Shown here one piece after another: positions 1 to 8,356 of a DNA stretch of 42,220 nucleotides. Within the stretch, counting starts at the first letter, position 1, and each line of letters begins with the position of its first letter. The notes beneath the pieces are model-generated. The model saw nothing but the letters and a program-made list of their open reading frames with translations. It did not search any database and was not told where the DNA came from. Source of the DNA: Mongoliibacter ruber (GTDB lineage: Bacteria > Bacteroidota > Bacteroidia > Cytophagales > Cyclobacteriaceae). A program made the translations under genes and the position numbers. The stretch lies in the NCBI RefSeq assembly GCF_003003005.1, contig NZ_PVTR01000019.1:1-42220 (forward strand). The letters are read 5' to 3'.

Positions 1-84
1 CACCTCTTCCCATCCCGAACAGAGAAGTTAAGCCCTGCAGCGCCGATGGTACTGGGGTTACACCCGGGAGAGTAGGTCGCCGCC
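1..84 (+). rRNA. rrf: 5S ribosomal RNA, 3' part
   Basis: The window opens inside a 5S rRNA gene. The conserved loop around CCCATCCCGAACAG (positions 10-23) and the late segment GGGAGAGTAGGTCGCCGCC (66-84) are characteristic of bacterial 5S rRNA. The 5' portion lies outside the window. It is followed after about 12 bases by a strong hairpin with a T tract, so this is the end of an rRNA operon whose 16S and 23S genes would lie to the left. Confidence 0.95.
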
Positions 85-96
85 TCATTTATACAT

Positions 97-125
97 ACCC
101 TTTGGAGCAATCCAAAGGGTTTTTT
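97..125 (+). terminator. Rho-independent terminator of the rRNA operon
   Basis: A perfect 10-bp stem, ACCCTTTGGA (97-106) with TCCAAAGGGT (111-120), encloses a GCAA tetraloop and runs into a T tract. It lies directly after the 5S rRNA and should end the rRNA transcript. Confidence 0.93.
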
Positions 126-645
126 GCGTTTGGGGGGAAATGTGAGACAAAAGCAAGAACCGAGATGCGAGAGACGAGATGCGAACAAGGAAGGGGTGAA
201 TTTACTAAATGTGATTTACGGCCTGCCTGTCCGTCAGGCAGGTTTACTAGGCCTTTCTTGAATTCAACTCAGCAATTCTTTATGAAGAGGAGAGGGTCAA
301 GAAATACAGGAATGACGACATAGCTATTCTGTAGAATGATTCATGAAGAACCATTGCGGGGATTAAACATTGAAAATAAGTTTTAAAGTGCCGCAGGGTT
401 TCCTACCGTAGGTATGGTACAGGAGATATTGAGGGAAATCATCAACCTGAGAACTATATATCTGGATTCTGTCTATTAGCCAATTGCGTAACTTATGAAA
501 CGTTGATCTGTGGTACTATGACATGAATTTTGCTTCAATTCCAATCTCCTCAAAATGGGTTGACCTCAACATGATCAACTAGCAACCTTCAACTTTTTTC
601 AACCATTAACCTTTTAACAAATAGGGCTTTTAAATTTTATCAAAC
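126..645. other. Gene-free spacer after the rRNA operon
   Basis: About 520 bases with no convincing gene on either strand; the open frame at 102-323 starts inside the terminator and has no recognisable protein features. The spacer holds a purine-rich segment built on CGAGATGCGA (about 160-196), a REP-like palindrome (222-242), and a pyrimidine-rich stretch with repeated CAACnTT words (about 568-620) before the helicase stop codon. It reads like repeat-derived filler. Confidence 0.6.
222..242. repeat. REP-like palindrome
   Basis: CCTGCCTG (222-229), five bases TCCGT, then CAGGCAGG (235-242) form a perfect 8-bp inverted repeat. It is much richer in G+C than its surroundings and lies in a spacer with no gene, as dispersed extragenic palindromes do. 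There is no T tract, so a terminator role is unlikely. Confidence 0.6.
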
Positions 646-2913
646 TTATCCTTTTGTAAGTCCCAAATGTGCCGCAACCATTTTTAATGTACCGTAGTCA
701 TAAGTTCCGGGAAGTTCCTGTCTTATTTTGCCCAAATCAGCATCAAATCTTTTAATTATAGCGGATACTTCTTCTATCAATTCCTGACTCATATGGGCTG
801 AAAGTAAAACTCTTCCGTTTTGGATACCCTTTGCCAAATGGCTTTTTATAGTAGATTCTGCCAATCCTCTTTGAACGGCTATTTCTTCAATTGTTGCGCC
901 TTGGTCACTCATCAAGTAAGTTATTTCATAGGTTTCTCCTTTTTCCAACTTCACATTCGGGCTGCCTTTTTTTCGTTTTCCTGTTTTGTTTTTGAGAAAC
1001 TTAGGGTTTTCGTTTGCAAGCCTTTCTGCTTCTTTCTCAAGTTTTGACCGGAGGTATGAAACTTCCAAATCTATTTTTTCAAGTTTCCCCAATGGTTTTT
1101 TTTCGATGATGGAAATCATCACTCTTGCTGCCTTTTTTATTTGAACTAGCTTTCTTAATAGTGACAGTTGAATCTCGTCAAGTTTTTCTTTATAGGTCTG
1201 GGTTTTTGATAACCTGTCTATTTCTGATCTATGTATCAAAAGTTTAAATAGAATATTCTCTAATTTCCCCTCATAGTAGTGCTCAGCTTTCTCCAATCTT
1301 TCCTGGAGTAAACCAATTTCTTGTTGATGGATTAATCTACTCAATTGATTTTGGAATTTCCCCAAATAATCAAGTTCTGCTTGAATTAAGGTTTTAAGAT
1401 TTCCAACAGCAGTTCTCATGTCTTCGTCTTCGAACTCCAAATGGCTGTCAGCGTCCTTTTCAAATACAAGTATTGAATCTAAAATATCTTTAAAATTAAA
1501 AGTTTGAAAGACTAATCTTTGAATAAAGCTGACTTGCCTTTCCTCCAGTACAACATTGAGAGGTGGGAGTGATTCAGTGCTTTTTGAAAAAGATACCACA
1601 CTTGGATCATTGTTGATGGTGTTTGATTGAATTCTTGTTCTCAAGATCAATCCATCCATGGACCTTAATCTACTTAGTGCTACATAAACTTGCCCAGGAG
1701 CAAATGCCTGACCGACGTCAATTATCGCTTTGTCAAAAGTTAGCCCCTGACTTTTATGAACTGTTACTGCCCATGCGAGTTTTATAGGGAATTGTTCAAA
1801 GGTCCCTATCACTTCTTCTTCTAATTCTTTGGTCTCTTCATGGATGACATATTTCTTATTTTCCCAAACCTCTTTTTTTAATTGATAGCCATCTTCTCTC
1901 CCTTCAAAAGTTACTGTAATCTCATCTTTTGACAGGTCTTTTACTTTTGCCATTTTTCCATTAAAAAATTCCGAAAAACCGCTACTGTCATTTTTTACAA
2001 ACATTATCTGAGCACCTACTTTTAACTCTAATATTTTAGGTAAAGGGAATAGACTCTCTGGGAAATCTTTTGTCACATCAGCTTCATATTGATACAGCTT
2101 ACCTTCAAGTTCGTTTAGTGCTCTTCTGTTGATTTCTTCAGCTTTGTAATTGTGAGTGGTAATGGTAATGGCATCCTCAATCGTTTTTATTTCATCTTGG
2201 GATTTAAAGAAAGAGTTGAGTGTTTTGATGTCGTTCTCTGTTACTTTATTCTCTCTTAGGTTATTGAGGATAGTGATAAAAGTGTCATCCTGTTGCCTGA
2301 ATATCTTGTCCAATTCTAAGTATACCATTCCTGAGTTTTTCAGGGCATGAGCCTCAAAAAAATGCATGCTTTTATAAAACTGTCCCAATACTCTCCATTC
2401 TTGGTCTTTTACTATTGGCGGTAATTGGAAAAGATCCCCGATCATTAGTAATTGTACGCCTCCAAAGGGTTCGTTGAAATTTCTTTTTACTGTTTTTAAC
2501 CTGAAATCAATAGCGTCTAAGATATCAGCTCTCAACATACTGACTTCATCTATGATAAGGAGGTCGATTGATTTGAGTACGCTTTTTCTTGCAGCATTAA
2601 TTGGATGCCTCCTAGTCAAGGTGTGTTGTGTGTAAAAATTTGCTCCTGTTCCAAATTTCCCATCAGGGTCCTGGGTCGGTAAGAATGAGCCCAAAGGCAA
2701 TAAAAACTGAGAGTGTATTGTCACTCCCTTCGCATGTAGTGCAGCAATTCCGGTAGGCGCTACAACCACATATTTTTTATAGGTAAGGTTAGCCAAACTC
2801 CTTAAAAATGTTGTTTTTCCAGTACCAGCCTTACCTGTTAAAAAAATCGGGCTGTTTGTGCTATTTACAAATTGCGCAGCTAGTTCTAGCTTGTCAGTAA
2901 CTTGATCTTCCAT
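646..2913 (-). CDS. PIF1/RecD-like ATP-dependent helicase with C-terminal helix-turn-helix
   Basis: Superfamily 1 DNA helicase of 755 residues. The Walker A motif GKAGTGKT is at residues 27-34 and the Walker B motif IDEVS at about 121-125. A late helicase motif, AVTVHKSQGLTF, is at about residues 390-400, as in PIF1 and RecD2 relatives. The middle (about 500-640) is rich in Lys, Glu and Leu and probably forms long helices. The last 120 residues contain a predicted helix-turn-helix (around IEEIAVQRGLAESTIKSHL) of the kind found at the end of RecQ and related helicases. The family unwinds DNA during replication or repair; the exact role here is unknown. The ATG start is followed at once by the family's N-terminal helix. 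It is transcribed away from the SDR gene and appears to be a single gene. Confidence 0.88.
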   Translation of the reverse strand: MEDQVTDKLELAAQFVNSTNSPIFLTGKAGTGKTTFLRSLANLTYKKYVVVAPTGIAALHAKGVTIHSQFLLPLGSFLPTQDPDGKFGTGANFYTQHTLTRRHPINAARKSVLKSIDLLIIDEVSMLRADILDAIDFRLKTVKRNFNEPFGGVQLLMIGDLFQLPPIVKDQEWRVLGQFYKSMHFFEAHALKNSGMVYLELDKIFRQQDDTFITILNNLRENKVTENDIKTLNSFFKSQDEIKTIEDAITITTHNYKAEEINRRALNELEGKLYQYEADVTKDFPESLFPLPKILELKVGAQIMFVKNDSSGFSEFFNGKMAKVKDLSKDEITVTFEGREDGYQLKKEVWENKKYVIHEETKELEEEVIGTFEQFPIKLAWAVTVHKSQGLTFDKAIIDVGQAFAPGQVYVALSRLRSMDGLILRTRIQSNTINNDPSVVSFSKSTESLPPLNVVLEERQVSFIQRLVFQTFNFKDILDSILVFEKDADSHLEFEDEDMRTAVGNLKTLIQAELDYLGKFQNQLSRLIHQQEIGLLQERLEKAEHYYEGKLENILFKLLIHRSEIDRLSKTQTYKEKLDEIQLSLLRKLVQIKKAARVMISIIEKKPLGKLEKIDLEVSYLRSKLEKEAERLANENPKFLKNKTGKRKKGSPNVKLEKGETYEITYLMSDQGATIEEIAVQRGLAESTIKSHLAKGIQNGRVLLSAHMSQELIEEVSAIIKRFDADLGKIRQELPGTYDYGTLKMVAAHLGLTKG

Positions 2914-2987
2914 AGCTTAAAAATAAGGCAAAATGCTTCCTTAAAAGAGGATTAACCGTTTAAGTTCGTAAATCTTTCAAAAAAATG

Positions 2988-2995
2988 TAACTTTG
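2988..2995 (+). promoter_or_regulatory. Probable -7 promoter box for the SDR-ispG operon
   Basis: TAACTTTG matches the Bacteroidota -7 consensus TAnnTTTG and lies 45 bases before the SDR start codon. A clear -33 TTTG at the usual spacing is not visible, so the call rests mainly on the -7 box and its position. Confidence 0.5.
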
Positions 2996-3040
2996 CCCAA
3001 GTAGGATAGTTGTCATACTAACTATTAAAACAACAAGTAA

Positions 3041-3748
3041 ATGTCCAAGCATATAGTAGTAACAGGTGGAACAAAAGGGATAGGAAGGTCTATCATTGAA
3101 AGGTTTGCAAAGGAAGGGTTTGATATATCTACCTGCGCTAGAAGTGAAGAAGATCTTGAAGAGCTTAAAAAATACTTCAGCACCAGTTTTCCAAGTCAAA
3201 AAATCTTTGTTTTCAGGGCTGACCTGTCTAAGAAAAATGAGTTAATTTCTTTTGCTGATAAACTGAAATCCGAGATTGGAACGCCTGACGTGTTAGTAAA
3301 TAACACAGGAGTATTTCTTCCTGGTGCAATTCATTCTGAACCTGAGGGGAATATGGAATTGATGATTGAAACCAACTTGTATTCTGCTTACTATCTGACA
3401 AGAGCCTTTACTCAAGAAATGATTGAAAGAAAATCGGGTCACATTTTTTCTATTGGATCTATTGCAGGATTGACGGCATATGCAAATGGTGGTAGTTATG
3501 CGATTTCCAAATGGGCAATGTTGGGTTTCACGAAATGCCTGAGACAAGAACTTAAGGATTTTAATATCAAGGTGACTTCAGTTTTACCTGGAGCGACTTT
3601 TACTGCCAGTTGGGAAGGGGTTGAAATCCCCGAAGAAAGATTTATGAAAGCGGTAGATGTGGCTGAATCAGTATGGGCTGCGTATAACCTTTCTCCAAGT
3701 TCAGTTGTTGAAGAAATAGTAATCAGACCACAATTAGGAGATCTATAA
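3041..3748 (+). CDS. Short-chain dehydrogenase/reductase (SDR)
   Basis: Classical SDR oxidoreductase of 235 residues. The nucleotide-binding motif TGGTKGIG is at residues 8-15, and the structural NNAG motif appears as NNTG at 87-90. The catalytic Ser140, Tyr153 and Lys157 are all present (Tyr and Lys in SYAISK). It should be an NAD(P)-dependent reductase or dehydrogenase in the cytoplasm; the substrate cannot be read from the sequence, although closest relatives are often labelled 3-oxoacyl-ACP reductase-like or sepiapterin reductase-like. It ends four bases before ispG, so the two genes are almost certainly co-transcribed. Confidence 0.9.
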   Translation: MSKHIVVTGGTKGIGRSIIERFAKEGFDISTCARSEEDLEELKKYFSTSFPSQKIFVFRADLSKKNELISFADKLKSEIGTPDVLVNNTGVFLPGAIHSEPEGNMELMIETNLYSAYYLTRAFTQEMIERKSGHIFSIGSIAGLTAYANGGSYAISKWAMLGFTKCLRQELKDFNIKVTSVLPGATFTASWEGVEIPEERFMKAVDVAESVWAAYNLSPSSVVEEIVIRPQLGDL

Positions 3749-3752
3749 TTTT

Positions 3753-5732
3753 ATGGAAACCAAATCTTTATTGGAACAGATCAAGTATTGCAATAGCTTG
3801 ACTAGCTATTCTAGAAGAAAGACTATACCTGTCAGAGTAGGTGACGTGGTTATTGGCGGTGAGAACCCTATTGTAGTTCAATCGATGACTACGGTAGATA
3901 CCATGGATACCGCTGGGTCTGTCGAACAGTGTATTCGAATGATAGAAAGTGGTTGTCAGTTGATTCGTATCACTGCACCAAGTATGAAGGAAGCAGAGAA
4001 CCTCCAAAATATAAAAGATGAGTTGAGGAAGAAAGGATACAATACCCCTCTCGTAGCTGATATTCATTTCACACCCAATGCAGCGGAAATAGCTGCAAAA
4101 ATTGTTGAGAAAGTCCGGATTAATCCTGGAAATTACGCTGATAAGAAAAAATTTGAAGTCATCGAATATACCGATGAAAGTTACCAAGAAGAGTTAGAGA
4201 GAATTCGTGAGCGGTTTCTTCCTTTGGTAAAAATCTGCAAAGAGCATGGTACAGCTATGCGTATTGGGACCAATCATGGGTCTCTTTCAGATCGTATTAT
4301 GAGCCGTTATGGAGATACTCCAATAGGTATGGTGGAGTCAGCTTTGGAATTCTTGAGGATATGTGAGGATGAAAATTATTTTGACATAGTCATTTCGATG
4401 AAATCGTCCAATACACAGGTAATGGTTCAGGCCTATAGGCTATTGGTCCAAAAGCTTGATGAGGGTGGCTTCAAACCATATCCCCTGCACCTTGGAGTAA
4501 CAGAAGCTGGAGATGGAGAGGATGGTCGTATCAAGTCGGCAGTAGGTATAGGAACACTTCTTGAAGATGGTTTAGGCGATACCGTTAGGGTTTCTTTGAC
4601 AGAAGATCCTGAATTTGAAGCACCTGTAGCTAAAGCTCTAGTAGATAGGTACGAGGATAGACCTGGTCATGAAATGGTTCAGGAAATCACGGAGTATCCT
4701 ATCAATCCATTTGAGTATAACCGAAGGGAAAGTGTAGAAGTTTATAATTTCGGAGCTGGAAATGTTCCAAGAGTAATAGCTGATATTTCGATGATTGAAA
4801 ATATCAGTCCAAAGGAAATGAAACAGGTTGGGCACTTTTACCTCCCAGAACTGGATAAATGGAAAATGAATGACCAAGGGGCTGATTTTGTATATACAGG
4901 ATCTAATCCAATACCATTTATGCTTCCAAATGGGATGAAGGAAATTCAAAATTATGCTATTTGGGAAAATACTGAAGATAGGGCTAATAAATTCCCAGTC
5001 TTCATCCTGTCAGAATTCAAAGAAGCAAAAGACATTCATTTATCTTTAAACTTTTTGTTGCTTACAGATACAGAAATTGAAGATGCCTTGCCCTTTATCA
5101 AAAACAGAAAGGATCTTGTTATAATTTTAAGCACTTCAAATCTTCATACCTATCCAGCATTGAGAAGAGCGTTTGTTAAGCTAATGCAAAATGATATACA
5201 GCTGCCTGTAGTCCCTAAGGTGAAGTATGGTAAACAGAGCAGTGATAAAACCATGCTTTATACTGCGACTGACGTAGGAGGTTTGTTAATTGATGGACTA
5301 GGAGATGGGATAATGATTGGTAGAGACTTTTCTGATCCTTTAGATAGGGATACAGCGTGGGATCAAATAAAACTGCACAATTCTGTCAGCTTTGGCGTTT
5401 TGCAAGCCGCTCGAACCAGAATGTCCAAGACCGAATATATTTCATGTCCATCTTGTGGCCGTACTTTATTTGATCTTCAAGAAACAACAGCCATGATCAG
5501 AAAAAGGACTGATCACCTCAAAGGCGTCAAAATTGGAATTATGGGTTGCATAGTCAATGGACCGGGAGAAATGGCGGATGCGGATTTTGGTTATGTTGGG
5601 TCAGGAAAAGGGAAAATCACACTTTACAGAGGTAAAGAAGTGGTAAAAAGGTCAGTGCCGTCTGAAAAAGCTGTAGATGAGCTTATTGAAATCATAAAAA
5701 AAGACGGAGCCTGGACTGAACCAGAGGCCTGA
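3753..5732 (+). CDS. ispG: 4-hydroxy-3-methylbut-2-enyl diphosphate synthase, long form
   Basis: IspG (GcpE) carries out the next-to-last step of the MEP isoprenoid pathway, reductively opening the ring of MEcPP to give HMBPP with a [4Fe-4S] cluster. At 659 residues this is the long form of Bacteroidota, chlamydiae and plants, which has an extra central domain (about 290-540) between the TIM barrel and the Fe-S domain. The cluster ligands are Cys565 and Cys568 (in CPSC) and Cys599, followed by the conserved Glu606 in VNGPGE. It sits four bases after the SDR gene. The polyprenyl synthase at 37.2-38.2 kb acts further down the same pathway. Confidence 0.97.
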   Translation: METKSLLEQIKYCNSLTSYSRRKTIPVRVGDVVIGGENPIVVQSMTTVDTMDTAGSVEQCIRMIESGCQLIRITAPSMKEAENLQNIKDELRKKGYNTPLVADIHFTPNAAEIAAKIVEKVRINPGNYADKKKFEVIEYTDESYQEELERIRERFLPLVKICKEHGTAMRIGTNHGSLSDRIMSRYGDTPIGMVESALEFLRICEDENYFDIVISMKSSNTQVMVQAYRLLVQKLDEGGFKPYPLHLGVTEAGDGEDGRIKSAVGIGTLLEDGLGDTVRVSLTEDPEFEAPVAKALVDRYEDRPGHEMVQEITEYPINPFEYNRRESVEVYNFGAGNVPRVIADISMIENISPKEMKQVGHFYLPELDKWKMNDQGADFVYTGSNPIPFMLPNGMKEIQNYAIWENTEDRANKFPVFILSEFKEAKDIHLSLNFLLLTDTEIEDALPFIKNRKDLVIILSTSNLHTYPALRRAFVKLMQNDIQLPVVPKVKYGKQSSDKTMLYTATDVGGLLIDGLGDGIMIGRDFSDPLDRDTAWDQIKLHNSVSFGVLQAARTRMSKTEYISCPSCGRTLFDLQETTAMIRKRTDHLKGVKIGIMGCIVNGPGEMADADFGYVGSGKGKITLYRGKEVVKRSVPSEKAVDELIEIIKKDGAWTEPEA

Positions 5733-5775
5733 TAATTTGTTGTATAAGCAAAACTTACATAAGACGAACGAAACA

Positions 5776-5967
5776 ATGTCAAATAATAAACTCAAAGAAT
5801 TTTTTAAGCTGGGAGAAGTAGGCAATTACTTCTTTAGAGTATTTCAAAAACCAGATCCTGATAAGCCTTCAAACTTCAATTTGAGGATGATGCACGGTAT
5901 CAATAAAATTTCGATTTTAATGTTTTTGGCTGCCATTATTTTTTGGACAGTCAAGAGATGTGCTTGA
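5776..5967 (+). CDS. Small DUF6728-like membrane protein
   Basis: A 63-residue protein beginning MSNNKLKEFFKLGEVG. The segment NFNLRMMHGINKIS precedes a single C-terminal transmembrane helix (ISILMFLAAIIFWTV). I recall this pattern from short Bacteroidota proteins annotated as DUF6728; no function is known to me. A TTG codon at 5737 would give a longer frame, but the ATG at 5776 starts where the recognisable sequence starts. It lies 43 bases after ispG and may share its transcript. Confidence 0.7.
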   Translation: MSNNKLKEFFKLGEVGNYFFRVFQKPDPDKPSNFNLRMMHGINKISILMFLAAIIFWTVKRCA

Positions 5968-6035
5968 TTTAAATTTTATACCTTAGGCTGATATATTGAT
6001 ATTCAAGTGAATATGCGTTGAAATCAAGCTGCATT

Positions 6036-6389
6036 ATGGATATTGTTTTCTTTAGAGAATATTGCCTTTCAAAAAAAGGAGTCGTAGAAGATACTCCTTT
6101 TGATGCAAACACACTTTGCTTTAAAGTGGGGGGTAAAATCTTTGCCATCATTGATATTGAACTTTTTGAAAGTGTCAACCTTAAGTGTGATCCGGAGCGG
6201 GCTGTTCAATTGAGGGAGCGCTACCAAGGGATAGTTCCTGGTTATCACATGAATAAAAAGTACTGGAATACAGTGGAATTCAATACCTCTGTTCCTGATA
6301 AATTGATCTTAGAACTAGTAGACCATTCTTTTGAATTGATTTTTGATAGTCTACCCAAAAAGATGAGGGATCTTATCTCCAAATCATGA
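6036..6389 (+). CDS. MmcQ/YjbR family protein
   Basis: A 117-residue protein of the MmcQ/YjbR family, a small alpha/beta fold loosely related to DNA-binding double-wing proteins. Typical features are the N-terminal helix followed by DTPFD, the strand pair CFKVGGKIFAIID, and the C-terminal segment VPGYHMNKKYWNTVEFN with the family's conserved Tyr-His and Lys-Tyr-Trp. The ATG at 6036 is preferred over a TTG at 6018, because the family's first helix begins there. The stop overlaps the start of the ABC ATPase gene by four bases (ATGA), which indicates translational coupling. The molecular role of the family is poorly defined. Confidence 0.82.
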   Translation: MDIVFFREYCLSKKGVVEDTPFDANTLCFKVGGKIFAIIDIELFESVNLKCDPERAVQLRERYQGIVPGYHMNKKYWNTVEFNTSVPDKLILELVDHSFELIFDSLPKKMRDLISKS

Positions 6390-7339
6390 GTTTTCTTTTG
6401 ATAAAAAATGTCGATAAGTCTTATGAAAAAGGAAAACCTGTTTTAAAGGATTTCTCATTGGAACTCACCAAAGGAAAAATCACCTCTTTGATTGGCGAAA
6501 GCGGTTCTGGTAAAAGTACATTATTAAGAATAATTGCAGGCACAGAAAATAAGGATTCGGGAGTAGTCTCTTTGGCAGGTGAAAACATATTGGGTCCCAA
6601 GGAAAAGTTGGTTCCCGGTTATGACGAGATTCAATTGGTTTATCAGGATTATAAGCTTTTCCCTAACAGTACAGTTTCGGAAAACATCCAAAGACCTCTA
6701 CTTCAATATGATAAAGAATATAGATTTCAACGGCTTGAAAGTATTCTGACTTTGCTTGGCTTACAGCCATTTAGAGATAAACTTCCCAAGGAATTGTCAG
6801 GAGGTCAGCAACAGAAGGTCGCCATCGGGAGAGCGCTAAGCTTAGAACCATCATTGATTTTACTAGATGAACCATTTTCAAGCCTGGATACTATTCAGAG
6901 AAGGGAGTTGATCTACGAATTGAAAACAATGTTTCAAAAGCTAAATATTACAGTGCTTTTTGTTACGCATGACTTAGATGATGCATTGCAGATGAGCGAT
7001 TCACTCATCATTATTCGAAAAGGTAAAATTGTTCAATCAGGTGATGTTGAATCTATTTTTTTGAAACCAAAAAATCTATATTCAGCTAAATTGTTCAGCC
7101 ATCTGAATGCTATTCCTGAGACCAAAAATTCATATATCAGACCATCTGATGTGTCACTTTACAAATCCTCTGGCCTGAAGACCAAAGTAGTCGATAAACA
7201 ATACCTGATTCACTATAATCAACTTACAGTCGAATTAGCCAATGGTCATCTCTGGCAAATTGAAGACAAAAAAAGATTTTTTGAAGTAGGAGATCAGGTT
7301 TTTCTAAAATGGGAAAAAGGGAATGAAATTTCCTTTTAA
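6386..7339 (+). CDS. ABC transporter ATP-binding protein
   Basis: ATPase subunit of an ABC transporter, 317 residues. Walker A is GESGSGKST at 37-45, the signature LSGGQ at 137-141, Walker B LILLDEP at about 157-163, and the switch His at about 195 (FVTHD). The domain resembles the PotA/FbpC/CysA group of importer ATPases. After residue 235 it carries a tail with SYIRPSDVSLY, like the start of a TOBE-type domain. No permease or binding-protein gene is adjacent, so the partner must be elsewhere or the protein has another role. It is coupled to the preceding MmcQ/YjbR gene and is followed by a shared terminator. Confidence 0.88.
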   Translation: MSFLLIKNVDKSYEKGKPVLKDFSLELTKGKITSLIGESGSGKSTLLRIIAGTENKDSGVVSLAGENILGPKEKLVPGYDEIQLVYQDYKLFPNSTVSENIQRPLLQYDKEYRFQRLESILTLLGLQPFRDKLPKELSGGQQQKVAIGRALSLEPSLILLDEPFSSLDTIQRRELIYELKTMFQKLNITVLFVTHDLDDALQMSDSLIIIRKGKIVQSGDVESIFLKPKNLYSAKLFSHLNAIPETKNSYIRPSDVSLYKSSGLKTKVVDKQYLIHYNQLTVELANGHLWQIEDKKRFFEVGDQVFLKWEKGNEISF

Positions 7340-7345
7340 AAAAAA

Positions 7346-7377
7346 TCCTCCCAGAATTTCCAGGAGGAAAATTTTTT
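7346..7377. terminator. Bidirectional terminator between convergent genes
   Basis: TCCTCC (7346-7351) pairs with GGAGGA (7363-7368). The stem is flanked by an A tract on the left and a T tract on the right, so it can stop transcripts from both the ABC ATPase gene and the convergent isomerase gene. The stop codon of the latter lies in the T tract. Confidence 0.82.
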
Positions 7378-7900
7378 AATCTTCGGACTCGTCCTCATCT
7401 TGGACATGACCGTTTTCCAGTTCTTCTTCAGTAGCCTCTCTTACTTCGAAAACTTCTCCATCAAAGTGAAGGTCAAAGCCAACCAAAGGATGGTTGAAGT
7501 CCAAAAGAATATTTTCTCCCAAATCTTTTAAAACCTTTGCTTGCATGGGATAACCATTTTCATCAATAAGCGGAAGAAAATTGCCCTCTTCCAACATACC
7601 TGGTTCAAAACCCTGAGCTTCGGAAAATTGAGATTTTGGAAACTCCATGATCAATTCATCTGAGGCCTGCCCGTAAGCTTCTTCTTGAGTCAAAACAAAA
7701 TTGAAACTTTCACCCTCACCTTTTCTCGCAAGTAATTCTTCAAATTTTTCAGGGAGACCACTATTGCCAAAAAGGAAATAAAACGGATCTTCTTGGTCTC
7801 TTACCTCTACACTGAAGGGGACTGATTCGATTTCATCTTCTTCTTTACTTACTTTCAATTCATAGGTAAGCCCTACGATCATTTTTTCTGCTATTTTCAT
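7376..7900 (-). CDS. SlyD-like FKBP-type peptidyl-prolyl isomerase
   Basis: FKBP-fold prolyl isomerase and chaperone of the SlyD type, 174 residues. The early strand of the FKBP fold (IVGLTYELKV), the flap region PEKFEELLARKGEGESF, EEAYG, and the C-terminal NHPLVGFDLHFDGEVFEVREATEEE are all in the family order. The last segment is nearly diagnostic. The tail is short and acidic rather than the His/Cys-rich metal-binding tail of E. coli SlyD, so metal handling is not expected. The ATG at 7900 is chosen over a TTG at 7915, since the fold starts at MKIAEK. It is cytoplasmic and lies 29 bases after the small membrane protein gene. Confidence 0.88.
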   Translation of the reverse strand: MKIAEKMIVGLTYELKVSKEEDEIESVPFSVEVRDQEDPFYFLFGNSGLPEKFEELLARKGEGESFNFVLTQEEAYGQASDELIMEFPKSQFSEAQGFEPGMLEEGNFLPLIDENGYPMQAKVLKDLGENILLDFNHPLVGFDLHFDGEVFEVREATEEELENGHVQDEDESED

Positions 7901-7929
7901 AATATTTATATCCAATTACAAAATTACAA

Positions 7930-8247
7930 TTATTTTATTGCCCCATTTACCATAACCACAAAAATGCTCAACATGCTCACAACAAAGCAAAGCATGACCA
8001 TTTTCTCCTTTTTTTTGACAGTGAAATATACTGATGCCGCGAAAATAACAGTGAACAGAAGTCCGAAAATTAAAATCACATTAAGATAAAGCTCTTCAGA
8101 ATTATGAAAATAGGGAGTTTCATCTTTGTTTGGTAAAAGTACTATTTCTTCTCCCAACCATTTTGCACCCAGCCATTCTCTCATATAGGAATAGGCAAAA
8201 ATCCCTGATGAAACTAAAGCTGCAAATTTGATGAAAAAGCTATTCAT
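7930..8247 (-). CDS. Small membrane protein of unknown function
   Basis: A 105-residue protein with three predicted membrane segments at about residues 5-22, 54-76 and 83-102, and a loop of about 30 residues after the first. I do not recognise a family. It is encoded on the same strand as leuS and the SlyD-like gene, and the short spacing suggests co-transcription with the latter. Confidence 0.65.
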   Translation of the reverse strand: MNSFFIKFAALVSSGIFAYSYMREWLGAKWLGEEIVLLPNKDETPYFHNSEELYLNVILIFGLLFTVIFAASVYFTVKKKEKMVMLCFVVSMLSIFVVMVNGAIK

Positions 8248-8356
8248 AAAGCCAAGAGGTAAGGAAAGGGTTGTTGGTCAAGATGATAGTTTCTTGAACA
8301 AGCCCTTTCTCTAATTGATTAGTAGCATGATTGGGGATAATCATATTGATGATTAT

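Noticed and set aside
102-323. 73-residue open frame after the 5S rRNA
   Set aside because: It begins inside the rRNA terminator stem and runs through the REP-like palindrome; the translation has no protein-like features.
8337-8356. Inverted repeat ATAATCAT-ATTG-ATGATTAT just after the leuS stop codon
   Set aside because: The stem is almost all A/T and has no T tract in the leuS direction, so it is a poor terminator; chance pairing is likely.
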